Below, one piece after another: positions 36,037-49,286 of a stretch of 64,000 nt of DNA. The DNA is taken from contig OW203764.1 of NCBI GenBank assembly GCA_934045905.1, positions 25,780,954 to 25,844,953 of the forward strand. Reading direction: 5' to 3'. Numbering within the stretch: the first letter of the stretch is position 1; each line of letters opens with the position of its first letter. The notes below the pieces were generated by a model. That model was not told the DNA's origin. It saw only the letters and a program-made list of their open reading frames with translations, and ran no database searches. The position numbers were made by a program, and so were the translations under genes. Source of the stretch: Leuctra nigra. Taxonomy: Eukaryota; Arthropoda; Insecta; Plecoptera; Leuctridae.

Positions 36037-36833
36037 TAATAACAATGAACAGCGCTGTGTATGTCTTTGTATATTGTACAAACTATCGATGTGGTTACAA
36101 TTCAAACTAGATATCCAAAACCAGAGAGATTTCATCAGAATAATTGAATGGTGTGTGGCACATCGTAATCCTCTATGCTAAATATTGTATCACAGGAGTT
36201 GTAATTTCATTGCATTAACGTCACCAACAGTTTTATTAGTTAATTGAATAATTGACATGATATTGTGACAGTCGGTTCTTGATTCAGTTATAAAGCTGCT
36301 TGAATCATTGTAATTGAATAAAACACAGACCAATCATGAAGCCGGCTAAATCAACATACCACTTCTATAAATGCGACTTCCATAATAGCTCTAAATTAAT
36401 TTCACCCGGTGCTGTTGTTTAATAATAATTGTTGTGTACATGTTTTCAGTTAAAGTAATACAGAGTGAATATTTGCAGTGTTGTAAAAAGTATCGTACAT
36501 TTTTTTTTTTTCTCAGGTGTTGCATATTACAACATTTAAATAGTTGAATTTGAAATCAATTTGAAAGTTTATTACAATGTTTATTCGTATATCTAATTAA
36601 CTACTAACTCTAGTACTGAAATTAAAATGTAACAATACAATAGATTTCATTTTAATACTATGAAGGCAATTTATATTTAGAAGAAAATGAATAGAAGAAC
36701 TCCGCTCTCAACTAAGATATTGTATAATTTTGGTATTTTTCTGTCATCATGAATGGTTGTGAATAGCCTACAAATCTATATTATTTTGGATACTATCTTT
36801 TAATAACAAACATCTAAAATAGTTAGACATTTA
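36037..36833. other. Intron 1, nothing recognised
   Basis: AT-rich; a poly-T run near 36500. No feature supported. Confidence 0.5.
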
Positions 36834-37256
36834 ATGACTATGGTGACTATCTTGCCCTTTTTATGTTTCTTAAACCATTTCTTTGACTTCATCCGTGCTC
36901 ACTTATATCTAGAAACGCTCAACATCATCGCTGTATTATCCGGACTAGACGACCACGCTGTTGAAATTCAGAAAACAACACTTCCAAACTCAATGCTCAA
37001 CAACTTAAGACTCTAAACACAAAGTTTGAACTGATTTCGAATGTCATCAGTGTACGGGTATCATCCTAAGTGATTTATTGAATTGGCTTAGAACTTCAAG
37101 TTTTACAAACTCAATACTGAGGAAGAATTACAAGTAAAGAGTTTGAAAAGCTCTTTCAAAGTTCATTTAAAACAAACAGTACTTCTACGTTGGCATAATA
37201 TTTTAAATACCCATCCTTCTGAGCTCAGCATTGGAGAATATCTTTTCAGACTTTAA
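36834..37256 (+). pseudogene. Possible decayed LINE ORF remnants
   Basis: A short frame ends with SGLDDHAVEIQKTTL, reminiscent of the SDH segment of LINE endonucleases, and another at about 37149-37256 reads SSFKVHLKQTVLLRWHNIL and ends LFRL-stop, resembling the C-terminus of LINE ORF2 proteins. Several frameshifts lie between. Weak identification. Confidence 0.3.
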
Positions 37257-40200
37257 CTGCTTAGAGAAAAAGTGGGGAAAAAATTAGAAAACAGACGATT
37301 TTTAAGCTGAGAAGAAACGTGAAAGGCTAGACGACAAAATTACTTAAAAAGAGGGAAAGAAAATTTCCCGGGAAAGGAAACATTAAAAATTATACATCAT
37401 CTCTCACCGTAGTTTCCATTTTGAAAATTACACTTAAATAATGGCGACAGAATGAAACATGGCGGTGGCTGTTTTGAGTTATTACTGTGGGGGAAATTAA
37501 AAAGCCGCCACCGCTTCAGTGCTGCTCTTCCCAGTGTAACCTGCGACCCACTTCAGCAACATGCTAAGCCACTCATTTCAATAATAATGGTGCCTCTGTC
37601 AAGGGGCATAAGGAGACACTTTGTTTTTAACTACGTTTAATATATTATTGCATTTAAGATTTTTTGGATTTATGTCTACAAAAGATTAAAACCAAGATAA
37701 GATCTCATAAATTACGTCTAGCAAAAACCTGTAAATATTTTACATGTAACTTTGACAAAAAAAAAATTGGTGGAGAAAAAAATCTGTATATCACTTGCAA
37801 ATTATTATTTAAAAAAGTATATTTAAACAATGTTGTTTAAATATTTAATGTCCATTCTACGAGTCATGAAAATCAGTATTTTGTTTCCACATTTTTTAAT
37901 TTCATTATATTTGTCAATATAAATACACGTAATCAGTCTCTTCGTGCTTTTTTTAATGTAATTTGTCTCAATTAGAAAAAGCGAGCGGGCATGTCAAGAG
38001 AAGTTTGTGGAAGCAATGAGGAAGAGCGAACTGCTGGAAGACCAATGGTCAGACAGAGAGGCATATAAAGCAGTTAGGGTGCAGGACACAACAACTGTTA
38101 TAAAAACAAGCAAAAAATCAAACTCGAGACTTTGTATTTTTGCGCACTCAGCTAATGCGAACGGTGTGAGTGGGGAGCGTGGTGGGTAGGAGTTGGTGGT
38201 CTGAGAACTAAGGCTTTGTATTCAACCCCCCCTCCCCCCCCCCCCAACCCGCAATACCGAAGTGTTCATGAAAACAATGAGAGCGAGGATTTGTTCAATG
38301 CTGACTTGAATTTAGAGTAAGTACTTTTACTTGTTTATGGAGACAAGTTAAAATGAAAATGCAGTCGTAAAATTTAAATTAATTTTCTAAGATTGAAACG
38401 CGGAGATTAATACCAGGTTTTATAGAAAACTGTTATATGGAATATGGTTGAATGGTATTTAAAGAAACTAAATTAAAAAAATCACTTTACCAACGAAATA
38501 AGGTTCAGCCGGATGCTTTTCACAAGGTACAAATTTCTTATCAAATCATCTCTCTTTTCACTAATGTTTATTGGTTTTCGTTCATAAAACAAAACTCAAA
38601 TGTGAGAAAGTAATCAGGACTTGTAAACAGGACTTGAGAACATTCACACAGTGTTCAGAGATCTAACCCTTCCCATGTGAGAGTAAATGGAATTTAAGGT
38701 ATTTTATGTTTGAACCACAGCTCGATCCGTAATAATTGTATTTTGGTTTTTAATATTCGTATTTTTAAGTACCTACAAAGTTTTAATACCTTTATATTTG
38801 ATTTTCCCGTCTTTAAAAACAATTAATAACTAGGTATGGGAAACAATAGTGTTCTAGACAGAAATAAAAGTCCTAAATGCTCCCGTGGCATCCACCGAGC
38901 TCCCCAAGCGATTGCCCTCTCGATACTGGTTAAGAGAATTTCATCTATTGGAAACACCACGCATTCACGATATTCCTATCTCAATAAATCAATGATTAAT
39001 AATGGAGGATATTCCACCATACTTGGCTGAAAATGCTCGAGTCCAATACTTATTATAAATTACTTCCTGCTGTAATATTATAGGAAATCAATAATCTCCA
39101 GTAGATAATATGAGCCATTATTCTACCTAGAATTCGTTTAGCTGCTAAAACCGCTAACAGTGCATCGCATCGACCAAAGTCGGTAACAAAAAATGCTTGA
39201 GCTCCATTATTTGTCTGAAATGAGTTATTTCAGGTGTTGGGCAAATGGTTGTTTTGCCTCCACTCGAGTGAAATGTACAAGAGCGAGGTTTGAATGTTGA
39301 CGTAAAGTTAGTTTGTGATGAATGGGGACCTGTAGCAAACACAAATAACTTTCCATCGGAAGTCGTGTGGCGGAACTGTGCTCCCAATGTATTCCCAATG
39401 TATTGTTACTAGAAGTAAACACCGTTCAGGCATCCAATGAAACACTAATTTATTTCAAACTATTACTTTTATGCATCATTACTTTCATTCTTTTGTGCGT
39501 TCTCGCCTCCAATATTGCCTCCGGCTCCTTATTTTATTTTTGTTAAATGACGCATAAAATATGTAATTTTTATCCTTCTCGTCAAACGACATCGTATAAT
39601 GTACTCTTGATTGAACTTATTCGTCCGGAAGACAATAACCCATGAAAGCCTCAATAGTGTTACTGCGCCAATATTTAGGAGGTTAAAGGTGAAACCGTTC
39701 TCACCACAAAAACAAAGTCAAGATCTGAAGAGCGACTCCACGACATATTCAAGACACAATGTGCGAATTAAAAGGTGTAATTTGTATGTATTCATAATTT
39801 TAACCTACGACGGGAAGTACTGCTCTAAATACGCACAATCAATATGATCAAAATAAACCACTGCTTTCTTTAATTTGAAAGTGCCTTTGATATGAGGGTA
39901 AACATGTCAGTAATTTCCCAGAATTAAACGGGATATATTCCGAGTATGTTGCGGATTTTTCCTAAAAGTTTCTGGACACATTGAAGCATGTTTGTTTGTA
40001 TAGAACAGCTCAAAAGCTTTCCAATGCCAATGTAAGGGTATTTTACTGAATACGACGCCATTTTTAATACCGAAGCAAATTGAAAATTGATTAAATGTCA
40101 GACTTAATGGTGGATTGATCGCACGAATGTTTGCGAACATGCGATCAATTCCTTGCTTTTAAAGACGCACTGTTCTGCAACTTGCTGAGTGATTGTGGAC

Positions 40201-41253
40201 TTTGCTGCGATAAAAGGATTAAAGTAAGTATTGGAACTAGTCCAGTATTTTCGTGGAAGTACGAAGTCGATCTTCCATTTAATATCCTAACTAACGACGT
40301 TATATTCGTTTTGTAATGGGGTTGGGGGGTGGGGAAGAGGAGGCATTCTCCCTTTAGCCCCTCGGGAACACGCTGTCGCCTTAAAAGACACACATTTCAA
40401 TTATTTCAAGGAACTTTTTAATAAAGATGCCAACCACTTTCATTTTTAAATCAACGAAAATGGTGAAGACGAAACTCGGAACTATTCAAATCCATATTAT
40501 TGTTCTACCTTAGAGTTATCACATCCATTATCAAGGACTAGTAAATCACCAAATTAATGTAACAAAAATTATTTGCACTATAAGGTGCAAATAAAATTGT
40601 AATATTTATGAAAATTTTTATAAACGTACCTAGAGAAGTAAAAAAATATACGTTTGTTATTGTTCGTCTCTCTCGACTATCTTAAACTTTTTAAACAAAA
40701 TTGAATAACAAAATTAAAAAAAAAATGAAAATATTAAACTGCGCACTATTTTGGTGCAAAAAGGTCCAATCGCAATGGAACAGATTTAATCTAATATCTG
40801 TGCCGGTTTCATTGAGAGCTTGTGTGCTGCTAAAGCTGGTAATCAGTCTCAGGTGCGCGGATCAAGCCGCACGGCTTTGTCTATCGATCTGGAAGTGAAA
40901 CCGAAACAACTTCGCCGCCGAGCTTCGAGACTGGCTATGTATTGGCAGTTGCATCACGTTCTGTCTTTATACAAGGCCACCTGCTGCCACACCAGAGTCG
41001 GTACCATGAACCAAACGGCTCCTTTATGTGGTCGTTACGTCGTATTGGTTCATTAAGCGGGTTGTCTAGAATGAAAATTGGAATAACCTGATTTTCATAC
41101 TCTACAGGTGTCAATTAGTGTCTCGATTTTACTAATTTTGGTCGAGATAATTTTCAAAACTTTAATCGACATCGTTATTTGAGTAAGCATACTTGAGCCA
41201 GCTACGCCGGCGTTATCGAAACATATGTTGCAACGAATGTAATGGGTGATATT
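37257..41253. other. Intron 1, about 4 kb without recognised gene
   Basis: Includes C-rich runs (about 38226-38244) and a moderately GC-rich patch (40800-41060) with a 78-codon plus-strand frame that has no family match. Confidence 0.5.
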
Positions 41254-41325
41254 GGGGGGGGGGGGGGGGGGGGGGGAGTAAGCGCCAATGTGGGTCCTCG
41301 GGACAAAGCTCCGGAAAATGTCAGA
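41254..41325. repeat. 23-base G run with transposon fragment, copy 2
   Basis: G run at 41254-41276 followed by CAATGTGGGTCCTCGGGACA and AAGCTCCGGAAAATGT, similar to 34280-34310. The length of the run may be unreliable in the assembly. Confidence 0.6.
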
Positions 41326-42049
41326 TTATTAAAATATCAATAACTATTAATATTGTTCCCCATTTTGGTTGAGATTTAGTCGACTTGATCTCTTAAATAT
41401 AGCTCATCACAAAATAAATTAAAAATATACAAAAGCATGAAATATTGATAATGGTGGTTTTTAGTGATCAAGGATATGGATTAAAGATTTTAAAAATGGT
41501 TACAGTGCATTTATAATTTATGTTGGAAATGTTGTTCTATGAAAAATGTATTGCACAAGGATATAATAATTCCGATCTACATACATTCAATAAATTCATT
41601 TTAATTTTCGTAACTTTTTGAATCCATAACTTAGCTTTATATATTTTTCTGTTAACAATTTTTTGTTGACAAGGGAACAAAGAATAATTATTATTCTTTG
41701 TCTGAATATTGATGAAAATAACTCAATTCAAACAATAGAAACGAACGAAATATTGATTTTCCATACGTTTAACATTGCAACAAAGACCCAATTTAATTGA
41801 TAGCTTCCTTTCAAGTTCGACTCTTTGTTCCTCCTAACCAAGTTTTCTGTCAATGCCAAGGCAGATACATTTTTTTAATTAAAACGAGCGATTCTGTTGA
41901 ATAGGCATCTTGTAATGAGAAATTGTTGCCATAGCAACCCATTGAAAGTTATAGTGGATAATCAAATCTGACAGCTGCCATCCAGTCCAAATATTAGAGG
42001 GATTACTTGTGCAAGACAGATATAAATAGGAACAATATAAAAATATTTA
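41326..42049. other. Intron 1, nothing recognised
   Basis: AT-rich non-coding sequence. Confidence 0.5.
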
Positions 42050-42927
42050 ATACTAGGAAAACGCTCTGAGTAACGCGTTGATGATACGCGCAGCACCTCG
42101 AACCGAAATTATGTTTATCGAAAATGTCCTTAAAAGCCAATAATTCTTGAATTTCGTCACAGACTTGTATGAAAATCTCCAACAATTCCTAAAATATTGG
42201 TCCCAATAACCACGCAAAGTTTTAAGTTGATTGATTGAACATTTATGATTGAACGATTCCTTGTTAATTTCCAAAAATCACAGGATATCGTTCAAAAAAA
42301 TTTTAAACTGTCATATCAGTTTCATAATATACGTTTGAAAGTTTCTGCTCTAACAACCTTGAAGTGAAGATTCGAAGATGCCGTGAAATATGAAATTACG
42401 CAAAATATCCGTAAACTGTCAAAAACTTTTGAATTTAAACACAGTTTAGTCTGAAAATTGTCAAAAATACAGATAATGTTGGACACGATGACCATGCAAA
42501 ATTTTAAGTTGATCGGTCAAACGGTTCTGGTTTAAATTTCAAAAAGCACAAGAAATATTTTTTTAAATTTTAACCAATGGGAGGATTTGGCTGAAAATTT
42601 GTAAAATAAGAGACAAGTTGGTGTTAACGACCATGCAAAATATAAGGTCGATCACATTTGTCTAAGTCCATTTTCATTTTTCAGCCTATCAGGAGATGTT
42701 TATTTAAATTTCAACCAATGAATGGATTTCAAAAAAATTAGGGTCTGCAAACAGAGAAGGTTGGTTTTACATATGTGCAAAATTTCAGATCGATCGGTGA
42801 ATCGGTGCAACCTGTGTATCGGCTATTAGCAGCCAAAAACAAAAACAAAAACAAAAACAAAAAAAAAAAAAAAAACAGAGGTCCGTGCCAAAAGAGCCAA
42901 AAGGAGACGCTCGCTTCGCTCGCTCAA
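42050..42927 (+). mobile_element. Repeat family A, complete-looking copy
   Basis: Begins TACTAGGAAAACGCTCTGAG and GTAACGC, and ends GCTCGCTTCGCTCGCTCAA. The middle holds four to five degenerate repeats in which a CATGCAAAAT word is followed by TTGATCGGT or TCGATC and by a TTAAATTTCAA stretch; then come the A-rich tract and GAGGTCCGTGCCAAAAGAGCC. The same 5' and 3' ends bound the short copy at 62135-62333, so this is the parent form and the other an internal deletion. No ORF. Confidence 0.75.
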
Positions 42928-43737
42928 ATATTATTTTTATAATAATTATTATTATTTCATTATACTCTCAAATTGTTATGTAACTACTGGAAATAAATAA
43001 AAATATAAAATACAAATACACATTTTCCAGTTAAATATTCATTTGAGCTAAGTGATTAAGAGTTACTATTTTTATCCAGAAAACATTTTCTCTCCAGTTT
43101 TAATGTGACACGTCAAGTGCAAGAAGACCTTCGGGTCTCTGTTTTCTGTTTTGGTGTCCTTTACCTCTTATTCTCACCAAGTTAGTATAAGCCATTAATC
43201 AAATAAATATGTTATTCATGTTCAATTCGGTAGAAAAAAGATACACTTATTTAAAAGCTCTTGACTAATTAACATATTCCTCAACTTCACCAAGACGAAG
43301 TCCAACCAAGTTCAGAAAGCAACCAGTCCTCGCAACTCAAACTTTCTTTGCCATCAACAGAAAAACTCATTCTCAACACCGGGAGAGAAATTGTATCCTC
43401 CCCATTCATGTTTTTTATCACCAACAATAATGGCAACTCAAAGCTAACGACCACTAAAGTAAATGAAAATACTTCCCCCCCCCCCCCCCTCCTCTGTGTG
43501 GAAGTACATTTCTCACAGCGAGCCGTTAGAGTTGGTTTCGTACCGCAAAAGTCGTGAGTTAACGATACAAGATAAGTCTCAAATAACAGAATGTACCGAG
43601 GTAATAATTTTAAAACCAGCCCGCTAGCGGCCCAATAGGTTCGCCTACATGTAGAGCTCAACAGACATTACAAAATAGATGTCACTTTACATCACTGAAA
43701 ACGGTTTTGCTCTTGACTTGACTATTGTGGCCAGGGG
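42928..43737. other. Intron 1, nothing recognised
   Basis: Contains a C run (about 43476-43489). A 124-codon minus-strand frame (43287-43661) crosses it and is judged spurious. Confidence 0.5.
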
Positions 43738-44369
43738 TTGATTCTTTGGTCTGAGGTTTTTTTGTGGTTTCACAAAGTCGAGAGGCAAATGCTGGGAAGG
43801 TTTCACATACAGAACATAGTACACAAAACATTCAACACTTGCAAACCGGGCTACCTACGCGACAAAATTTCTGTGCGAAGTGATATCCACGACATCGAAG
43901 TGCGGAACAAGGATAAACTTCATATCATTAGCCACAAGACATCTAAATTCAAATCAAGTTTTTCATATTACGGTGCCACACAGTACAACCTCGTACCAGA
44001 TAAATTTAAAATATTAGGACAAAAATATTTCCGAGAGTGTCTTAAAGCCGTAGCGAAGTCTGAATATAACCTCAAATAAGTGTGTTACTATGCAATCCCA
44101 TTATAAATGTCTCTCCACGTCTTTGACAATTTCCTACTTATATGATGAAATCAATATTGCAATTAATATAAGTTATTTAATACCTACATTAACATTTTTT
44201 AATATAACAATCAAAGTGTATACTATGCTTGTTAAATTGTTGTACTTTATGTTAATTTATAAGTAGGCAGGTTGCATGGAAGATCAATAATCCAGCAGGA
44301 TAAAATATTGAATGTTCACCTTTTTGTGTTATTACAAATAAAAATGCTTCTATTCTATTCTATTCTATA
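43738..44369 (+). mobile_element. 5'-truncated LINE (CR1-like) with (ATTCT)n tail
   Basis: Only the last about 100 residues of the ORF2 protein are left, from about 43780 to the stop at 44079: a CKPGYLRDKISVRSDIHD segment, then VRNKDKLHIISHKTSKFKSS and FSYYGATQYNLVPDKFK. This basic region with an FSY-GA-YN-LP-like pattern follows the reverse transcriptase in CR1-like elements. A 3' UTR of about 270 bases ends in the pentanucleotide tail (44348-44369). It lies antisense to the CCN gene. Confidence 0.8.
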
Positions 44370-44837
44370 TGCTCGACCTCCTTTCCACAGTCCGTTATTA
44401 CCTTTTCTTTATTCATCATCGTCATCATCTCCCAACTGGATTAGTGATTGATTATACAAATCGATACAGCTTACTTTCATCCTGACCTAATTAATTAATT
44501 TATATTTTGGAACATTTATTTTCATTTAACATTTCAATTTTAATATTTTGATACTTCCGTGTGCCTAACGAGCTTCCTGATTCATTAAGGACAGTATAGT
44601 TTGGTTTTATTAAAGTACAGCTGATTATGTAAATCTTCTGCGATATCTCTGATTACGTGATACCTTCTGTGACATGTAATTCCACAAATGCTTGGCATGC
44701 AGAATGTGTTTCCTTGCTGATGTGCGCAGAATAAAACTGCAATTTCCCCAATTACATTGTAATACTAAAATAGAAGTTTGAAGCTGAACCACTGCATTCT
44801 AATTAACTAGGAATAATCCATTTTTATAAAACCATAC
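44370..44837. other. Intron 1, nothing recognised
   Basis: Short AT-rich spacer between a LINE tail and a hAT element. Confidence 0.5.
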
Positions 44838-44845
44838 ATATAAAC

Positions 44846-45590
44846 TAGGGATGGAGCGAACCTGGATTTTGATATCGACTATCGATATCATTTATATATC
44901 GATATATATCGATATATCGATATCGCGATATATCGATATATTGAAATATTGAAATATCGAAATATCGATATATTGAAATATTGAAATATCGAAATATCGA
45001 TATATTGAAATATCGAAATATCGAAATATCGATATATGACAATATTGATCTATGACAATATTATATTTCGATGTAGGTATGGAAATATTGATATATCGCA
45101 TAAATGCCTTAAATTGCTCCTAAAACTGATAACAAAATCAAAAGAAAATTTAAATAGAAATAACAGAGCCGTTGCAAAATATAGGGTCACCGGCCAGATA
45201 AGAAAGAAATGTGAATAATCTGAGAAATTGTCCTAAAATGTGATAAACGCTGCACTGCAAATATGAATTATTTTGCCATAGTAGGTATAAACTTCAATTA
45301 AGAATATAGTTGTATCATACGGTAAAGCTTCGATATATCGATATTTCAATATCGATATTTCAATATTTCGATATTTCAATATTTCAATATATCGATATTT
45401 CAATATTTCGATATTTCGATATTTCAATATTTCGATATTTCAATATTTCAATATTTCAATATTTCGATATTTCAATATTTCGATATATCGATATTTCAAT
45501 ATATCGATATTCAATATATTCAGCTATCGATATTTCGATATTTTTTTGATATCGATATATATCGATATATCGATATTTTCTCCATCCCTA
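44846..45590. mobile_element. hAT MITE built from ATCGATATTTC-type repeats
   Basis: Starts TAGGGATGGAG and ends with its inverse CTCCATCCCTA, flanked by the exact 8-base duplication ATATAAAC (44838-44845 and 45591-45598). Both arms (about 44870-45035 and 45330-45580) consist of 8-9-base units alternating GATATTTC, AATATTTC and GATATATC, so each arm is a low-complexity satellite and the two arms are inverted to each other. The centre (45090-45325) is ordinary sequence. Open frames rich in Ile-Ser-Ile-Phe-Arg-Tyr are translation of the repeat only. Confidence 0.93.
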
Positions 45591-45598
45591 ATATAAAC

Positions 45599-46009
45599 CG
45601 TCTCCCTGTCTCGGTTGGGTCCAATGACTAGGGCCTGAACTGTGAACTCCTTTCATATCCACCAGCTTTCTTCCTCCACTCAGTCACTCTCGCACATCCT
45701 CTTCTACCACGTCCCACCACTTCTCTCTCGGTCTTCCCTCATTCCTTTTATAGCAGCTTCCAACTTCAAACTGTTTGTAGAAGTTGTATAATTGTCTCTC
45801 GACATCTCTTCATGTGACCAACTTGTAGTTCTCTCCCATTTCAATGTCAATCTCTCGTTCTAAAATATACATTTCTGATACTATCAATCATTATTATTCC
45901 TTGTACTCCATAAGAAATTCATCTACTCTGTTAAAATTAAAATAATACACAAAAATACATTAATGTTCTTATAGTTTGTAAATAATTACTTTTGGCTTGC
46001 AAGGAAATA
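45599..46009. other. Intron 1, nothing recognised
   Basis: CT-rich patch (45600-45860), no frame or repeat recognised. Confidence 0.5.
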
Positions 46010-46429
46010 GGGAAGTCTCGTGAAGATTAGAATTCAGAATAATATTTATTGTATGAAAGTTGAGATGTTGCTGAACACAGATGTGGTATTATTTTTGTTG
46101 TTGGACGAATAGTTCTCATGTAATTAATTTACAAAGTTTGATAGATCTCCTCACATTTAAAAACAGGAAAATTGGCAATGACATCACAGTTAGCTATATT
46201 GCCATGGCAACAAGGGAATCCCCATGTCAACACAATGTTCAAGACTTGGAAATGACATCACAGTTCTGATTCTTGTTAAAGGCCGTTTTTCCCGCCAAAA
46301 ATCATATGATATTTGAACTCGATTTTTATGAATGAAAATTTAAGATTTCACAGGTAATAAGTGTATTTGTCATTATTATTTGTGTTTATTTATAGAAATT
46401 TACTAGAATAAAATTTCATGAGACTTCCC
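46010..46429 (-). mobile_element. MITE family B, copy 2 (intact ends)
   Basis: A 420-base element with inverted ends GGGAAGTCTCGTGAAGATT and GGGAAGTCTCATGAAATTT, flanked by TA on each side. It is the inverted counterpart of 4821-5248 over most of its length. The TA flank suggests mobilisation by a Tc1/mariner transposase. Non-coding. Confidence 0.85.
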
Positions 46430-48373
46430 TATTGTACAAATGAACGCACACAAAGACATTGTATATGGAATAATTCGCAAAGAAAATTTAACTCGGAAAT
46501 TACAGCTGTCTAAATTACTTCTTTTTTTCGTAATATTTATATCTGAAGTTTCTGACTCAAGAGTTGATTTAAGTCACTTCCACGAGCAAGTTTTAAACTG
46601 AAGTTCAAGTTTCGATTACCGTTAGCCACGTGACTTTGGGTCGATCACGTGACACGAATATTGATCAAAATCACGTCTGCTTAAGACAAGTTAATTAACT
46701 CATTAATCCAATATGTTTCAAAATTTTGGAAACAAGCCAACAGAAATTTAATTATTATTACGAGTTCTGCAGTCATAAAGTGAATACAGAGAACATTTAA
46801 ATTAAAATGAAGTCTTGAACAAACTTATATCTGCAGCTTTATACAAGTAGAATCTAATTCTCTTTATATTCAATACTTTAATGTAAAAACTTATTTGATC
46901 TTGAAAGTTTACAAATTTGCTTAGGTATAATTTGCATAGATTACGAAGCAACTTGGCCCAGGGTTATGCTTGTGGCCCAAATTCAATTCCAAGGACCAGC
47001 ATTCTTACTGAGCATTTTTTATGGTTTCCGTCAGACGTTAGGTAAATTCTGTGAAATCAAACTCCTTACTAGCCTATTTATAAATATTAATTTAGTTTTT
47101 ATGTGAGCCTTAGTTGTTCCGATTTTCCTTAGGTATTACATAATATTGGTTCTATTTGAAACCTTTTAGATTGGTATTGGATTTCGTCACAGAGATTAAT
47201 CTCCACGTAATGATTACATGTTGTAATTACCTACAGTTTTCAATTAATGTCGCTCTTCTATGAGCTGACCAGATGCTTGCTTCCATGCTCGAACTGCTGT
47301 GAGTGTCACATAATGGAATAAATGAACGTGACAGTGAGTTGCATTTACCACACATTATTATCCGCAGTTTGCATCCTCTCATCAGTTGCAGTACACACTG
47401 ACACATCATACCAGAACAATCATCATTATTACCAGCTGCATAATATTCACTCGCTTCATAATCTAAATTAAAGACGGAATAATCAATAAAACCGTGCTCT
47501 ACGTAACTAATGACAACTATCAATAATATTAATTCCCAAGTGATCAGTAATTGATTAATCATGAACGTCAGGTACTCAATAAAATTAACGTGTAGATATA
47601 ACGGATAATTGTTAATTAACGGTTTTAATCCATTCCAGCCTTATCAGTAGAGTATATTTGTATAGAGAAATTGAGAATATTCGCGCCCACACGAGAATAT
47701 CTTTCAAGATATTCGATTTGCCAAGCCAACAATATCTAAATTAATTCTTCTGCTTTCACTGAAAAAAGAAATAATCAAAACTTACCTATAATGCATTCCT
47801 TCCATGTGCATCGTGTCATGTTGTACATGACGGGTAATCCCTCTAGTTAGTAATAGTTACGCAAAAACTTATTGACTTCATTATGAATTTATATGCGTAA
47901 TAAAAACATAATTGGAATGCTATCCGTTGAAAATGAGCACATAATTCGACATTATAACACTATAATCTGATCTGGTGATCTGATCTGATGATCTGAATCT
48001 AATCTCCCCCTTGTTCAAACATTCTCTCACCTCTTTATGTACACTGTCCGGATTTCAAAGAGCCCTTTCATTGATCGATTGGCCAGCTTGTTTCGAACTT
48101 GCTAAACAGCGTGATCACGCCGAATTCGACGTGGATGGATGGATTGCAGCCGAATCCGTCCCCCCCTCCCCCTTCCACCCACCCACACGCACACACTCAC
48201 AGCCACACGGCGTTAATTAAAACACCCTCGGGACAAAGAGACTAATCAAGTTGATTTACAAAATTAATTCGTGCAAATATTAATACAGCCGACGACTGAC
48301 GACTGACTATATGTTCTGATTCATGGTGTAAAAGTCCTGAATAACAAATTAAACTTGGATAGAAGAATTCAGA
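46430..48373. other. Intron 1, one weak ORF candidate
   Basis: A 111-codon minus-strand frame (47562-47227) starts with a hydrophobic leader-like segment (MINQLLITWELILLIVVISY) and has several cysteines; the frame ends next to AG|GTAATTAC, a possible donor. No family match, so it is reported as a finding rather than a gene. Confidence 0.4.
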
Positions 48374-48713
48374 CTTTTTTTTTTTTTTTTTTTTTTATTT
48401 AGAAACACACATAAATAATACATTGTATACAGTCACTAGACCACGAAACACCTAGGAGGTGTTTGTCCGTGGTATTATACACAAAAATATAAATTGGTAA
48501 ATAATAACATTAACATAATATAACAAATAAAATACACAATCGGAAGAAACAATCTATCATGATATTGATACTAATTAATCAAATTACTAATACTTATTAC
48601 TAACAAACACATAATAAATCCTGAACAGAGGAAGAAAAATCAAACATATCAAATGAGAAAAATCATGGTAACTTATAATAATAATAATACTAAAATAAGA
48701 GGCAACACATCAG

Positions 48714-49217
48714 CTACTCCAAGGAACGTAATAACCAATTTTTGATTTCATATTTAATTTTCTGATAATTTCTTAACTTTTTTAAATCTGTTGGTATTTT
48801 ATTAAAAATTGCTGGAACCACATACCTTAAAGCTCTTTTGCCGTACTTATTATTAAATTGTGGAACGGAATAATTGTAGAGGCTATGTCTAGTATTAATT
48901 TCATGGTCTATATCTAATTTATAAGTTGAATCAAAATAATATTTTATAATAAATCTATATTCGAATAAAACTTCGACGGGAAAGAAATTACAATAGCGAT
49001 ACATAGAAACTAAATCGTGCTCACACTGTTCTCTGAAATGGCTGGGTACTATAAATTTAATCATTTTATTTTGAAGCGCTCTAATAGAATTTAAATTTGA
49101 TTGTGAAGTGTTACCCCAAGCCAGTATACCATAAGAAATTATTGATTCGGCCAAGGCAAAATACACCATTCTTTGGAGATTATGAGGCAATATGTTTTTT
49201 AGAGTAAATAATTTCAA
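48714..49217 (-). pseudogene. LINE ORF2, C-terminal region
   Basis: Continues the frame after the premature stop: LVDHKFSW, then ALAESIISYGILAWGNTSQS (the SIISYGI-AW motif of LINE thumbs), RALQNKMIKFI, and a C-terminal YVVPAIFNKIPTDLKKL. Ends naturally at 48714, about 315 bases before the poly(A) tail. Confidence 0.9.
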
Positions 49218-49286
49218 AGCACATGATCTTAGTCTACCACGCAGAGATAAAATATAAGGTTGCCAAGAAAATTTGTGATCTACTAA

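Noticed and set aside
43287..43661. 124-residue minus-strand ORF
   Set aside because: Runs through a C homopolymer giving poly-Gly and has no recognisable domain.
44845..45549. Repeated ISIFRYFDIS-type proteins on both strands
   Set aside because: Pure translation of the hAT arm repeats; appears on both strands.
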